From NCBI GenBank assembly GCA_001874265.1, contig MPDD01000024.1:1-40818 (forward strand): a stretch of 40,818 bases of DNA. The letters run 5' to 3'. The notes under the pieces are model-generated. The model worked only from the letters and a program-made list of their open reading frames with translations, made no database searches and was not told the origin of the DNA. The stretch is from Bacteroidetes bacterium MedPE-SWsnd-G1. GTDB taxonomy: Bacteria > Bacteroidota > Bacteroidia > Flavobacteriales > Flavobacteriaceae. Below are positions 26,517 through 34,957 of this stretch, one piece after another (position 1 is the first letter of the stretch; every line of letters begins with the position of its first letter). Position numbers and translations under genes: made by a program.

Positions 26517-28799
26517 ATGTACAAAAAATCACTTCTTGTAGCACTTTTGTTGCCGTTGTTGGCGGTTGGACAAAACAAATTTGCTCAATTAGAACAATTG
26601 TTGCCGACTCCAAATGAATACAGAAATGCCGCCGGAGCGCCAGGTCACAACTATTATCAACAACAAGCAGACTACAAAATTAACGTAGAGCTTATTGATG
26701 AAGAACAAAAAATTATTGGAGAAGAGACAATTACTTACACCAACAATTCTCCAGACAACCTAGAATATTTATGGATTCAATTGGACCAAAATATGCGTGC
26801 ATCAGATTCTGATACACACTTAATTGAGGTTGAACGTATGGAAGACTTTAAATCTATTGAATCTATTAAATCAAAGTTGTTCGAGTTTGATGGCGGATTT
26901 AAAATTGAAGGTGTTACTACAACTTCAGGTAGAGGTATGAAATACTATATCAACAAAACAATGTTGCGTATAGATTTAGATACACCATTAACAGAAGGTT
27001 CGTCTATTTCTTTCAAAATTAAATGGTGGTACAATATTAACGACCGAATGAAAATTGGAGGACGTAGTGGATACGAGTATTTTGCAGAGAATGATAATTA
27101 CTTGTATACTATTGCTCAATGGTTTCCAAGAATGTGTGTTTATAACGATGTAGAAGGATGGCAAAACAAGCAGTTCTTAGGTAGAGGAGAATTTGCATTG
27201 CCTTTTGGAGATTACGAAGTTGCCATTACAGTTCCAAGTGACCACATTGTTGGTGCTACGGGTGAATTGGCAAATGAAAGTAAAGTTCTAACACCTGCGC
27301 AAAGAGAGCGTTTGGCAAAAGCAAGAATATCTGATACGCCAGTTATTATTGTAACACAAGATGAAGCTGAAGAGATTGAAAAGAAAAAAGCAACAGATAA
27401 GAAAACTTGGGTGTTTAAAGCGGAGAACGTAAGAGATTTCGCATTTGCATCATCTCGTAAGTTTATTTGGGATGCAATGAATCAACCAGTAGGAGGTAAG
27501 GATGTATTGTGTATGTCTTACTATCCAAAAGAAGGAAACCCGTTATGGGAACAGTACTCAACAAAGGTTGTTGCGCATACAATTAAAACATACTCTAAAT
27601 ATACTATCGACTACCCATATCCAGTAGCAATTTCAGTACATGCTGCATCAATAGGAATGGAGTATCCAATGATTTGTTTCAACTTTGGACGTCCGGAAAA
27701 AGATGGAACCTATACTGCAAGAACTAAATACGGAATGATTGGGGTAATTATTCACGAGGTGGGCCATAACTTCTTCCCAATGATTGTAAACTCAGATGAG
27801 CGTCAATGGACGTGGATGGATGAAGGTTTAAATACTTTTGTGCAGTACTTAACTGAGCAAGAATTTGAAAGAAATTATCCGTCAAGAAGAGGTCCTGCTC
27901 ATTTAATGACAAATTATATGAGAGGTAATAAGGATAATATTTCTCCTATTATGACAAACTCAGAATCTATCTGGCAATTTGGGAACAATGCTTACGGAAA
28001 ACCAGCAACTGGATTAAATATTTTAAGAGAAACAATTATGGGACGCGAGTTATTCGACCACGCGTTTAAGACATACTCTGAAAGATGGAAGTTTAAGCAC
28101 CCAACACCTGCAGATTTCTTTAGAACAATGGAAGATGCTTCTGCAGTAGATTTAGATTGGTTCTGGAGAGCATGGTTCTATACAACAGATCACGTAGATA
28201 TTAGTATTGATGGTGTAAAGTGGTATGAGTTAAATACGAGTAATGCAACTGTAGATTTACCACGTGCTAAGGAATTAGAAAATGAAGCAGCGACACCAAT
28301 TGGCGAAGTGAGAAATAATGAATTAATTAAGGAAACTTACAATGAAAAAGATCCTTCGTTAAACGATTTCTACACAACATATGACAAGAATGATGTTGAT
28401 GGATTACACGCAAAGGAATATGATAAATTAAAGCAAAGATTATCTGATGAGGATATTGCCTTGTTAAATTCTGGAAAGCAATTTTACGAAATGAAGTTTT
28501 CTAACAAAGGTGGAATTCCAATGCCATTGATTTTGGAGTTTACATTTGAAGATAACTCTAAGGAAACAATTAAGATTCCTGCGGAAATTTGGAGAAAACA
28601 CGAAAACGAAGTAACTAAAGTTTTCATTTTCGATCACAAAGTTAGATCTGTACAATTGGATCCAAACTTAGAAACTGCAGATACTGATGTCAGTAATAAT
28701 GCATGGCCACATGCAAAAGTTCCTACACAATTTGAATTGTTTAGAAAAGGGTATTCTAGAGAAAACCCAATGCAACGTGCTAATAGAGCAGGGGAGTAA
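26517..28799 (+). CDS. Secreted M1-family zinc metallopeptidase
   Basis: The 760-residue protein starts with a signal peptide (MYKKSLLVALLLPLLAVGQ). The zinc site is HEVGHNF at 413-417 with the third ligand Glu436 (DEGLNTF), which is the HExxH-18-E spacing of family M1. A GMEYPMICFN segment replaces the GxMEN substrate motif. An N-terminal beta-sheet saddle domain (about 50-280) precedes it. The C-terminal 150 residues are not assigned. Start and context fit a cell-envelope aminopeptidase-like enzyme; its substrate is unknown. It forms a pair with the DUF6702 gene. Confidence 0.9.
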   Translation: MYKKSLLVALLLPLLAVGQNKFAQLEQLLPTPNEYRNAAGAPGHNYYQQQADYKINVELIDEEQKIIGEETITYTNNSPDNLEYLWIQLDQNMRASDSDTHLIEVERMEDFKSIESIKSKLFEFDGGFKIEGVTTTSGRGMKYYINKTMLRIDLDTPLTEGSSISFKIKWWYNINDRMKIGGRSGYEYFAENDNYLYTIAQWFPRMCVYNDVEGWQNKQFLGRGEFALPFGDYEVAITVPSDHIVGATGELANESKVLTPAQRERLAKARISDTPVIIVTQDEAEEIEKKKATDKKTWVFKAENVRDFAFASSRKFIWDAMNQPVGGKDVLCMSYYPKEGNPLWEQYSTKVVAHTIKTYSKYTIDYPYPVAISVHAASIGMEYPMICFNFGRPEKDGTYTARTKYGMIGVIIHEVGHNFFPMIVNSDERQWTWMDEGLNTFVQYLTEQEFERNYPSRRGPAHLMTNYMRGNKDNISPIMTNSESIWQFGNNAYGKPATGLNILRETIMGRELFDHAFKTYSERWKFKHPTPADFFRTMEDASAVDLDWFWRAWFYTTDHVDISIDGVKWYELNTSNATVDLPRAKELENEAATPIGEVRNNELIKETYNEKDPSLNDFYTTYDKNDVDGLHAKEYDKLKQRLSDEDIALLNSGKQFYEMKFSNKGGIPMPLILEFTFEDNSKETIKIPAEIWRKHENEVTKVFIFDHKVRSVQLDPNLETADTDVSNNAWPHAKVPTQFELFRKGYSRENPMQRANRAGE

Positions 28800-28818
28800 G
28801 CAATAAAAAATTGAAATT

Positions 28819-28849
28819 AAAAAGGCTTGGTTTAACCAAGCCTTTTTTT
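28819..28849 (+). terminator. Intrinsic terminator of the M1 peptidase gene
   Basis: A 12-bp stem (28819-28830 with 28836-28847) with a TTTAA loop and a T7 run (28843-28849) follows the stop by 19 bases. Confidence 0.92.
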
Positions 28850-28877
28850 ATGGAGTGTGTTCCTGTCTACCTAAACG

Positions 28878-29058
28878 GTCACACTGAGCCTGTCGAAGTG
28901 CTGTTATAGGTTCTCATAGCCAAAGAATAATAGTTGTATGAAGTTTTGATATAAAATTTAGGTTGGCTGAAAAGTACAAATTCACTGTCAAACAGGACTT
29001 GTCGAAGTTTCTATAAATCCAACTATCAATTTGTCTTCAACAGGCTCAAACTGACAAT
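28878..29058. repeat. REP-like repeat cluster (CACTGAGCCTGTCGAAGTG type)
   Basis: Three related copies lie in the gap between the M1 peptidase terminator and the SDR gene. Copy 1 (28878-28900) is GTCACACTGAGCCTGTCGAAG plus TG. Copy 2 (28984-29010) is a degenerate same-orientation copy with GTCAAACAGGACTTGTCGAAG. Copy 3 (29033-29058) is a degenerate inverted copy (CTTCAACAGGCTCAAACTGAC). The core matches a widely dispersed bacterial palindrome known to me from intergenic DNA of many Bacteroidota. No gene is visible in the gap, about 245 bases after the terminator. Confidence 0.75.
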
Positions 29059-29094
29059 TCCAATAAACAATTACTTTTCAGGCATTTTCTTTTA

Positions 29095-29775
29095 TTAAGG
29101 AGTACTTAACGACACTTGCAATACTTTGCCGTTGTAGACGGTATTTCCGGTTAGAGCAAAATTGTAAATATAGTCAGCCATTTGTGCAGGCGTAACCGGG
29201 GCTTCATACCCTGGAAATGCCTCTTGTAACATTTCAGTTTGTACAGCGCCAAGAGCCAAGGTGTTAAAGGCTATTCCGGCATCTTTATATTCCTCTGCCA
29301 ATAATTCCATTAACGTAATCACGGCGCCTTTAGAGGAACTATAAGCGGCTAACCCAGGGAATTTTAAACTTCCTTGAATTCCACCCATACTAGAAATGGT
29401 AACAACATGGGACCCTTTTTTTAAATACGGAATCGATAGTTTAGTCAGTTCTGCAACCGCAAAAACATTCACTTTATACACATTTAAAAAATCTTCAGAA
29501 GATAATTCGGTAAAAGGTTTATTGATAAGCGCACCTGCATTATGGATAAGAATGTCTATTTGATTTAGGTTACCTTTTATATAAGATGAAATACGTTCTA
29601 AGTCTATTGCCTCAGATAAATCTGCAGAAATACTGGTAATGTTTTTAACCTGTAACTTTTCAATAGGGTCAATGTTTCTAGATATTGCCAATACATTATA
29701 GTAGTTTTTGGCAAATAATTGAATTAATTCAAAACCAATTCCACGACTGGCACCTGTTACAATTACATTTTTCAT
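29095..29775 (-). CDS. Short-chain dehydrogenase/reductase (SDR) family protein
   Basis: A 226-residue classical SDR oxidoreductase. The cofactor motif TGASRGIG (residues 7-14) is perfect, the structural HNAGA at 79-82 is present and the catalytic triad is Ser129, Tyr145 and Lys149 (YSSSK). The lack of an acidic residue after the second strand (SRN) suggests NADPH. The substrate is not evident from the sequence. It is divergent from the amidohydrolase gene, 56 bases apart, and its own end lies in the REP-like region. Confidence 0.88.
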   Translation of the reverse strand: MKNVIVTGASRGIGFELIQLFAKNYYNVLAISRNIDPIEKLQVKNITSISADLSEAIDLERISSYIKGNLNQIDILIHNAGALINKPFTELSSEDFLNVYKVNVFAVAELTKLSIPYLKKGSHVVTISSMGGIQGSLKFPGLAAYSSSKGAVITLMELLAEEYKDAGIAFNTLALGAVQTEMLQEAFPGYEAPVTPAQMADYIYNFALTGNTVYNGKVLQVSLSTP

Positions 29776-29792
29776 CCCCTGTATTTTATTGT

Positions 29793-29817
29793 TATATTTG
29801 GTAAAAATAAACCAAAT
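29793..29817. promoter_or_regulatory. Divergent promoter region with inverted repeat
   Basis: TATATTTG (29793-29800) is a perfect -7 box for the amidohydrolase gene. A T-run about 20 bases upstream (29768-29772) can serve as -33 box. ATTTGGT (29796-29802) and ACCAAAT (29811-29817) form an inverted repeat with an 8-base spacer that overlaps the -7 box and could be an operator. Confidence 0.5.
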
Positions 29818-29831
29818 AATTCTTCTACATC

Positions 29832-31109
29832 ATGAAAAACAACGTCATTTTAGGGATTTTCCTATTTGTATCTATTATTGCTTTTAGTCAAAAGACCTAT
29901 TTACATTGCGGAAAATTAATCGACACAAAATCAGGTAAAGTATTAAACGAGATGACCGTTCTGGTATCTGGTAAAGAAATACTTTCAGTAGACAAAGGAT
30001 ATACCAGTGCAGCCGAAGGCGATGTTGTTATTGATTTAAAGTCTAAAACAGTGATGCCTGGACTTATTGATATGCACGTGCATTTAGAAGGTGAAACTAA
30101 CCCTAAAAAGTACTTAGAGCGTTTTACTAGTAATGATGCGGATATGGCTTATAATTCAGTTCGTTTTGCAGAACGCACTTTGATGGCTGGATTTACAACT
30201 GTGCGCGATTTAGGTGGAAGTGGCGTTAATGTATCTCTTAGAAATGCTATTAATGCCGGTAAAATTGATGGACCACGAATTTTTACGGCAGAAAAATCAT
30301 TGGCAACAACTGGAGGGCATGCAGACCCTACCAATGGATATAGAAAAGATTTAGTTGGTAATCCAGGGCCAAAAGAAGGGGTTGTAAACAGTGTCGAAGA
30401 CGCGAAGAAGTCAGTTCGTCAACGTTATAAAAATGGGGCAGATTTAATTAAGATCACAGCAACAGGAGGTGTTTTAAGTGTGGCTAAAAGTGGACAGAAC
30501 CCACAATTTACAATTGAAGAAATAAAAGCCATTACCACTATGGCAAAAGATTATGGTATGCATGTAGCGGCACATGCCCATGGTGATGAAGGTATGCAAC
30601 GTGCCGTTTTAGGTGGTGTAAAAACCATAGAGCACGGAACTTTGATGAGCGAAGAAACTATGGAATTAATGAAAGAACATGACGCTTATTTAGTGCCAAC
30701 AATAACGGCTGGTAGAGAAGTAGCAGATAAAGCCAAAATTAAAGGCTATTACCCGGATGTTGTAGTGCCTAAGGCTTTGGAGATTGGACCTAAAATTCAA
30801 GCAACTTTTGGAAAGGCTTATAAAAAAGGTGTGGGTATTGCCTTTGGTACAGATGCAGGGGTATTTACACATGGTATCAACGGAAAAGAATTTGGGTATA
30901 TGGTAGAAGCAGGAATGCCGGCAATAGAATCAATTCAGTCAGCGACGGTAACCAATGCTAAAATTTTAGATATGGCTGATGAAATTGGTGTGATTGAAAC
31001 AGGTAAACTAGCCGATATTATTGCAGTAGATGAAAACCCAATAGAGAATATTCATACCATGGAAAAAGTGGTGTTTGTGATGAAGGAAGGTGAAATTTAC
31101 AAGCAGTAG
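29832..31109 (+). CDS. Secreted amidohydrolase family protein
   Basis: The 425-residue protein has a signal peptide (MKNNVILGIFLFVSIIAFS) and a complete binuclear-metal amidohydrolase site: HVH at residues 82 and 84, Lys207 (LIKITATGG, the carboxylated lysine), the two His of AHAHG near 248-250, His268 (IEHGT) and Asp341 (GTDAG). The overall pattern fits the imidazolonepropionase/Xaa-Pro dipeptidase-like subgroup (COG1228). It is probably periplasmic. Substrate cannot be told; peptide or amide hydrolysis is the best guess. Confidence 0.88.
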   Translation: MKNNVILGIFLFVSIIAFSQKTYLHCGKLIDTKSGKVLNEMTVLVSGKEILSVDKGYTSAAEGDVVIDLKSKTVMPGLIDMHVHLEGETNPKKYLERFTSNDADMAYNSVRFAERTLMAGFTTVRDLGGSGVNVSLRNAINAGKIDGPRIFTAEKSLATTGGHADPTNGYRKDLVGNPGPKEGVVNSVEDAKKSVRQRYKNGADLIKITATGGVLSVAKSGQNPQFTIEEIKAITTMAKDYGMHVAAHAHGDEGMQRAVLGGVKTIEHGTLMSEETMELMKEHDAYLVPTITAGREVADKAKIKGYYPDVVVPKALEIGPKIQATFGKAYKKGVGIAFGTDAGVFTHGINGKEFGYMVEAGMPAIESIQSATVTNAKILDMADEIGVIETGKLADIIAVDENPIENIHTMEKVVFVMKEGEIYKQ

Positions 31110-31126
31110 GAATAAAGAATAAAAAC

Positions 31127-31179
31127 AACAAAAAGTACGGTTACCTGGAAATTTAATTGGGATAACAGTACTTTTTGTT
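31127..31179 (+). terminator. Long hairpin after the amidohydrolase gene
   Basis: AACAAAAAGTAC (31127-31138) and GTACTTTTTGTT (31168-31179) form a perfect 12-bp stem; the 29-base interior can extend it with GTTA/TAAC pairs. It carries an internal T5 run rather than a trailing T tract, so it is a weak terminator at best. Confidence 0.55.
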
Positions 31180-31191
31180 ATGATATAACAA

Positions 31192-31727
31192 GTTGGCAGT
31201 AATTATCGAAAAAATGAAAAACAACCAGATATTAACAATTATAATCTTATTTATATCGTTGTCAACATTTGCATGTGAATGTGCGATTATTGGTTACACG
31301 AATGAAAATAAAGATAATTACCAGGAACAATGTATTATCAAAGGATTTGAAGATGCTGATTTTATTTTTTACGGAAAAGTAATCGAACTTACCGACAGAG
31401 AGATGGATGGCTATTCAGATATGTTTGGATGGGAAAACCCAAATACCCTGAAGGAGAAAATTATAGGGCATTTTCCTGTTTTTAATTTAAAGAAAATTTA
31501 CAAAGGGAAGAGTCTAAACTTGTCAAAGAAAGAAATTCAAGTTTATCAAGATTGGAGTATTTGCATCACAACTTTTGAAAAGAATAAAGAATATGTAGTT
31601 TTTGGCTACTTAGACCAAGAGGGAAAATTGAAAACTAGCATATGCGCCCCGAATAAAATGATTGATTCAAAAAAACATTTGCAAGTTTTTAAAAAATATA
31701 AATCTTAACTAAAAAACTACTGCCAAC
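31192..31727. mobile_element. Cassette-like unit bounded by GTTGGCAGTA inverted repeats
   Basis: The single small gene inside is framed by a perfect 10-bp inverted repeat, GTTGGCAGTA (31192-31201) and TACTGCCAAC (31718-31727). The downstream copy opens a ~130-base foldable element that ends at the stop codon of the next gene. No transposase or integrase is in the window. Comparable flanking sequences around small orphan genes are familiar to me from other flavobacterial genomes, which would have to be checked. Confidence 0.45.
31214..31708 (+). CDS. Small secreted protein with NTR/TIMP-like cysteine pattern
   Basis: The 164-residue product has a signal peptide that ends before Cys21 or so (FACECAI), leaving a mature CxC N-terminus. 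Then come a ADFIFYGKVIEL strand and further cysteines in SICITTF and TSICAPN. This is the layout of netrin/TIMP-like domains, where a mature N-terminal Cys-x-Cys and a D-x-V/I-F-x-GKV strand are typical. An upstream TTG (31193) lies inside the boundary repeat and was rejected. Function not known. The location inside a cassette-like unit suggests acquisition. Confidence 0.55.
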   Translation: MKNNQILTIIILFISLSTFACECAIIGYTNENKDNYQEQCIIKGFEDADFIFYGKVIELTDREMDGYSDMFGWENPNTLKEKIIGHFPVFNLKKIYKGKSLNLSKKEIQVYQDWSICITTFEKNKEYVVFGYLDQEGKLKTSICAPNKMIDSKKHLQVFKKYKS

Positions 31728-31848
31728 AACGTGTATAATTCATTACTAGTTCTAGCCTACTTACGAAAATTCTAGCGGATTTTCTATTCGGTTTGTATTT
31801 GCTAAATTAGTTGCTCAAACACGCAACGAAATCATACACAAGATCGTT
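31718..31848. repeat. Foldable element at the cassette end
   Basis: The stretch contains nested and consecutive inverted repeats. GTGTAT (31731-31736) pairs with ATACAC (31834-31839), and AAC with GTT outside it. ACTA (31745-31748) and TAGC (31753-31756) pair with TAGT (31808-31811) and GCTA (31801-31804). GAAAATTC (31765-31772) and GGATTTTC (31777-31784) form an 8-bp hairpin with a TAGC loop. GTTGC (31810-31814) pairs with GCAAC (31823-31827). The last bases (TTA at 31847-31849) supply the stop codon of the convergent gene. Confidence 0.55.
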
Positions 31849-33370
31849 AGTCCTCAAAAATAATATGCTGATAGGCTCCAATATCCGGAGTGACAGTTCT
31901 GTCTATTCCTAGAAGGTCTAAAGGTATTTGATTGGCAGTATTTTGATCGGCCATATCAATTCCAGCAGATTCTTGCCCAATAATTAAATCATTTTCATAA
32001 GGAGCCTTAAAAAAAGGATCTAGATTAAACAAGTTGTTCTGGTAGTGCGTTGTATCCTTAAAATCAAATTCAGGTATGCCAGCAAAGGAGTCGTTATAAT
32101 CATCGAATTTGATCAGGTTATTTTTGAAATTATAATTGAATAAGGAACCGTCGATATTGTCTAAAATCAATTCTATATTATTAGAGCCATAAATAATACA
32201 ATTGGTAAAATTTGCAGCCTTTAAATCGCGTGTTTCAATAATCTCTGTGTTGTTCTCTATGTAGGTGAAAAAATTGTTTACCAATACTGTAGGAAATTGT
32301 CTTAAACTGTTACTCCAATAATTAGCAAATGTGGAGTGTGAGAAGTTATACGTGCCGCCGATGGTACATGCCAAAGCTGAAAAACCGGCATTGTTTATGA
32401 CAAGGTTTTCACCAAGTATATTGGTTTCTCTACCTAATATGCCGTAATTGGCATGATTGTATAATTCCGTATTCTTTATGGTTAATGTAGGTTCGGTTGG
32501 GTGTCCTAATGAGTCAATTATAATTCCAACACTAGCATTTTTTATAGTTGCGTAGTTAATAGAATGATTTTTACTACCTGCGCGTAACCAAATAGCACCC
32601 CATTGTCCAGGGACTTCACTAAACCCTGGTTCTAGTCTATCTCCCTCAATTTGTACCGTATTATTTAACGCCCCTTCAATTTTTAAGGTTCCATCTTTAT
32701 AAGCAATCAACCCTGAGTTGTCATGAAAATGGACTTTAGCTCCGGCTTCTATGGTCAGCGTTTTATCTGCAGGAATGGCACAATATCCGTAAATAACATA
32801 GGGTTTTTCATCTGTAAATGTAGTGTCGTCTTCTAAAAAGAAACCTTTAATTTCAACAGGTTCGCCATCGCCATTTAGACCGAGCGTTATAGTTTCAATA
32901 ACACCTTCCGAATCTATAGAGGGGTATAAAAAATGAGCATCTTGTACCAAGGTTACTAAATCAACATCTTGTTCATTTATACCTGTATCAAACAAAATAC
33001 GATCTGTATATAGTGGATTAGAAATAGCGTCGGCATCAATCGTAGTTTCAATAAAGATGTACATGCTGTCCTTCGCTAAAATCTCAACATTTTGAAAAGA
33101 TTTTCCCGGAATGCCGTCAATATTTAATCTATAATCCGAATTAGATCCAAGTTCTAATGCAATATTAGGAATATGGATGTCTTTGCTACTGTTGTTATAA
33201 ACTTTTAAGTTGTAAGTGCTTGAGCCAATATTCGTAAAAACAGTATCTAAGTATACAGTGTCTTTAGAAAATGACAATTCCCCAAAACTAGGCACAGTTT
33301 CAAAATCGTCCCTGCATGATGCGAAAATAAGCAACATTATAATCGGGGCAATAAGCCAGTAGTTTTTCAT
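31847..33370 (-). CDS. Lipoprotein with right-handed beta-helix
   Basis: The 507-residue product has a lipoprotein signal (MKNYWLIAPIIMLLIFASC, Cys19). An Ig-like segment (FGELSFSKDTVYLDTVFTNI) follows at about 27-130. From about 190 to 430 the pattern is that of a right-handed beta-helix (ADKTLTIEAGAKVHFHDN, GALNNTVQIEGD, YATIKNASVGIIIDSLG), ending with the IGAYQ motif often seen at the end of such proteins. No catalytic residues of pectate lyase type are evident. It follows the cyclotransferase gene by 44 bases on the same strand. Confidence 0.7.
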   Translation of the reverse strand: MKNYWLIAPIIMLLIFASCRDDFETVPSFGELSFSKDTVYLDTVFTNIGSSTYNLKVYNNSSKDIHIPNIALELGSNSDYRLNIDGIPGKSFQNVEILAKDSMYIFIETTIDADAISNPLYTDRILFDTGINEQDVDLVTLVQDAHFLYPSIDSEGVIETITLGLNGDGEPVEIKGFFLEDDTTFTDEKPYVIYGYCAIPADKTLTIEAGAKVHFHDNSGLIAYKDGTLKIEGALNNTVQIEGDRLEPGFSEVPGQWGAIWLRAGSKNHSINYATIKNASVGIIIDSLGHPTEPTLTIKNTELYNHANYGILGRETNILGENLVINNAGFSALACTIGGTYNFSHSTFANYWSNSLRQFPTVLVNNFFTYIENNTEIIETRDLKAANFTNCIIYGSNNIELILDNIDGSLFNYNFKNNLIKFDDYNDSFAGIPEFDFKDTTHYQNNLFNLDPFFKAPYENDLIIGQESAGIDMADQNTANQIPLDLLGIDRTVTPDIGAYQHIIFED

Positions 33371-33414
33371 TTAAAAATTTTGTAGTATAAAAGTAGAGTT
33401 TATAATTAACCTGT

Positions 33415-34440
33415 TTAGTCTTTTTTCAATAGTTCAATTTCAAAAAGTTTGCTCCAATTTTTTCCGGTTACGTATAATTTGTCATTATCACTATCATAGG
33501 CAATGCCATTTAACACATCTAAACCAGCGTGTTGTTCAACTTTGTTTCTTAAACCTCTTAAATCTGCGATACCTTCAATTTTTCCTGTATCTGCATCTAA
33601 AATTAAAAGAGAGTTTTGTTGGTAAATATTGGCATATATTTTACCATTTACATATTCCAATTCATTTAAGTTCTCAACTTTTCTTTTATGCGTGTAGGCT
33701 TCTATAAACCCAGTTTGTTTCTTGGTTATTGGGTCTAAAAACTGAATACGCTCTGAACCATCTGTTTTAATTAAATACGTTCCGTTATTGGTCAATCCCC
33801 AACCTTCTTTGTTATAAGTAAAAGTGTCTTTTTGCTCAAAAGTTTCAAAGTCATACACAAATCCAGTTCCTTTTTTCCACGTAAGTAAAACAATTTCATC
33901 GTTAAACTTTGTCATACCTTCTCCAAAATATTGTTGATCTAAATTTATTTGTTTTAAGACCTTACCGGTTTTTAACTCTACTTTACGCAAAGATGAGGTC
34001 CCATATTGTCCAGTACTTTCATAAAGCACGCCATCATGTATTTCCAAACCTTGGGTGTAAGCATTTTTATCATGTGGGTAACTATTTATTATATTATAGG
34101 TGTAAATGGCAGGTGCTGTATCAGCCAAAAAATAAACAGGCTTCGTTATTTTTTTTGTTTGATTTTCATAAAATACAATGGCAGTGATGGTGTGCTTTCC
34201 TAATTTATATTTAGAAATGTCAATTGTTGCTGCAAAGTTTTCATCAAGTGTAAGTTTTTCTGTGTCTAATGAGATTTCAACATTTTCAAATGGAGTACCA
34301 TTTTTTTCTGAAAAAGAAACAGATAGCACTTCGTTAACATTAATGCTTTTAGGTGCTTCAATATTAAATTTATAATCTGTTTCACAAGAAATAAAGAAAA
34401 GACTGCAAACGAATAATACAAGAGAATGTTTAAGGGACAT
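33415..34440 (-). CDS. Glutaminyl-peptide cyclotransferase, lipoprotein
   Basis: The enzyme turns N-terminal glutamine of proteins into pyroglutamate. The 341-residue form has a lipoprotein signal with the cysteine at residue 19 (MSLKHSLVLFVCSLFFISC), an Ig-like domain at about 20-95 and the plant/bacterial-type five-bladed propeller: SYPHDKNAYTQGLEIHDGVLYESTGQYG, of which PHDKNAYTQGL is diagnostic, then YFGEGM, KEGWGLTNNG, LNELEYVNGKIYAN and VLNGIAYD. The frame is open for 50 more codons upstream, but those cover the rpmE2 promoter and lack a proper signal, so I start at 34440. Confidence 0.88.
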   Translation of the reverse strand: MSLKHSLVLFVCSLFFISCETDYKFNIEAPKSINVNEVLSVSFSEKNGTPFENVEISLDTEKLTLDENFAATIDISKYKLGKHTITAIVFYENQTKKITKPVYFLADTAPAIYTYNIINSYPHDKNAYTQGLEIHDGVLYESTGQYGTSSLRKVELKTGKVLKQINLDQQYFGEGMTKFNDEIVLLTWKKGTGFVYDFETFEQKDTFTYNKEGWGLTNNGTYLIKTDGSERIQFLDPITKKQTGFIEAYTHKRKVENLNELEYVNGKIYANIYQQNSLLILDADTGKIEGIADLRGLRNKVEQHAGLDVLNGIAYDSDNDKLYVTGKNWSKLFEIELLKKD

Positions 34441-34493
34441 GTATATGAAATTTATAAGTTGTTTATTTTTATACAAATAAAGTGCTTTTATTA

Positions 34494-34523
34494 TTTGAAT
34501 AATCAAAAATATGGTTAAATTTG
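34494..34523 (+). promoter_or_regulatory. rpmE2 promoter
   Basis: TTTG (34494-34497), 18 bases, then TAAATTTG (34516-34523) match the Bacteroidota promoter consensus in every fixed position except that the spacer is one base short. It is the clearest promoter in the window. The transcript would begin near 34528, about 45 bases before the start codon. Confidence 0.75.
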
Positions 34524-34572
34524 CACTCTCAAAAATAACTACGTCAAAAAGCGTGGTGAAAAATATATAAAG

Positions 34573-34824
34573 ATGAAAAAAGGTATACACCCAGAAAGTT
34601 ACAGAATGATGGCATTTAAAGATATGTCTAACGGAGATGTATTTTTAACGCGTTCAACAGCAGATTCTAAAGAAACTTTAGAGGTTGATGGTGTTGAGTA
34701 TCCATTAGTTAAGTTAGAGATCTCAAGAACATCTCACCCATTCTATACAGGTAAGAAGAAATTAATCGATACTGCAGGACGTATTGATAAATTCAAAACA
34801 AGATACGCAAAGTTCAAAAAATAA
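34573..34824 (+). CDS. rpmE2: 50S ribosomal protein L31 type B
   Basis: The 83-residue product is type B L31 ([48 protein letters not shown]). It has no cysteines at all, so it belongs to the zinc-free form. It lies outside the ribosomal protein superoperon as a single gene with its own promoter and terminator. In bacteria that have both types, the zinc-free one is often induced by zinc starvation; here no Zur-type palindrome is evident next to the promoter. Confidence 0.97.
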   Translation: MKKGIHPESYRMMAFKDMSNGDVFLTRSTADSKETLEVDGVEYPLVKLEISRTSHPFYTGKKKLIDTAGRIDKFKTRYAKFKK

Positions 34825-34842
34825 GAATTTTGGAAAATATCT

Positions 34843-34873
34843 AAAATCCTCAACGAACGTTGGGGATTTTTTT
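34843..34873 (+). terminator. Intrinsic terminator of rpmE2
   Basis: AAAATCCTCAAC (34843-34854) pairs with GTTGGGGATTTT (34859-34870), including one U-G pair, around a GAAC loop, followed by T7 (34867-34873). Confidence 0.88.
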
Positions 34874-34957
34874 ATGCTTATTATTTAAGTTATTGAAAAC
34901 AAGGTAATTATTGTAAATGAGATTCATATTTCTTATATTGCAGTAAATTTATTGCCT

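Noticed and set aside
31193-31213. TTG start adding seven residues to the NTR-like protein
   Set aside because: It lies in the boundary repeat, and the ATG at 31214 leads straight into the signal peptide.
34441-34590. 50-codon N-terminal extension of the glutaminyl cyclotransferase frame
   Set aside because: It covers the rpmE2 promoter and lacks a lipobox; the signal with the Cys at residue 19 begins at the ATG at 34440.
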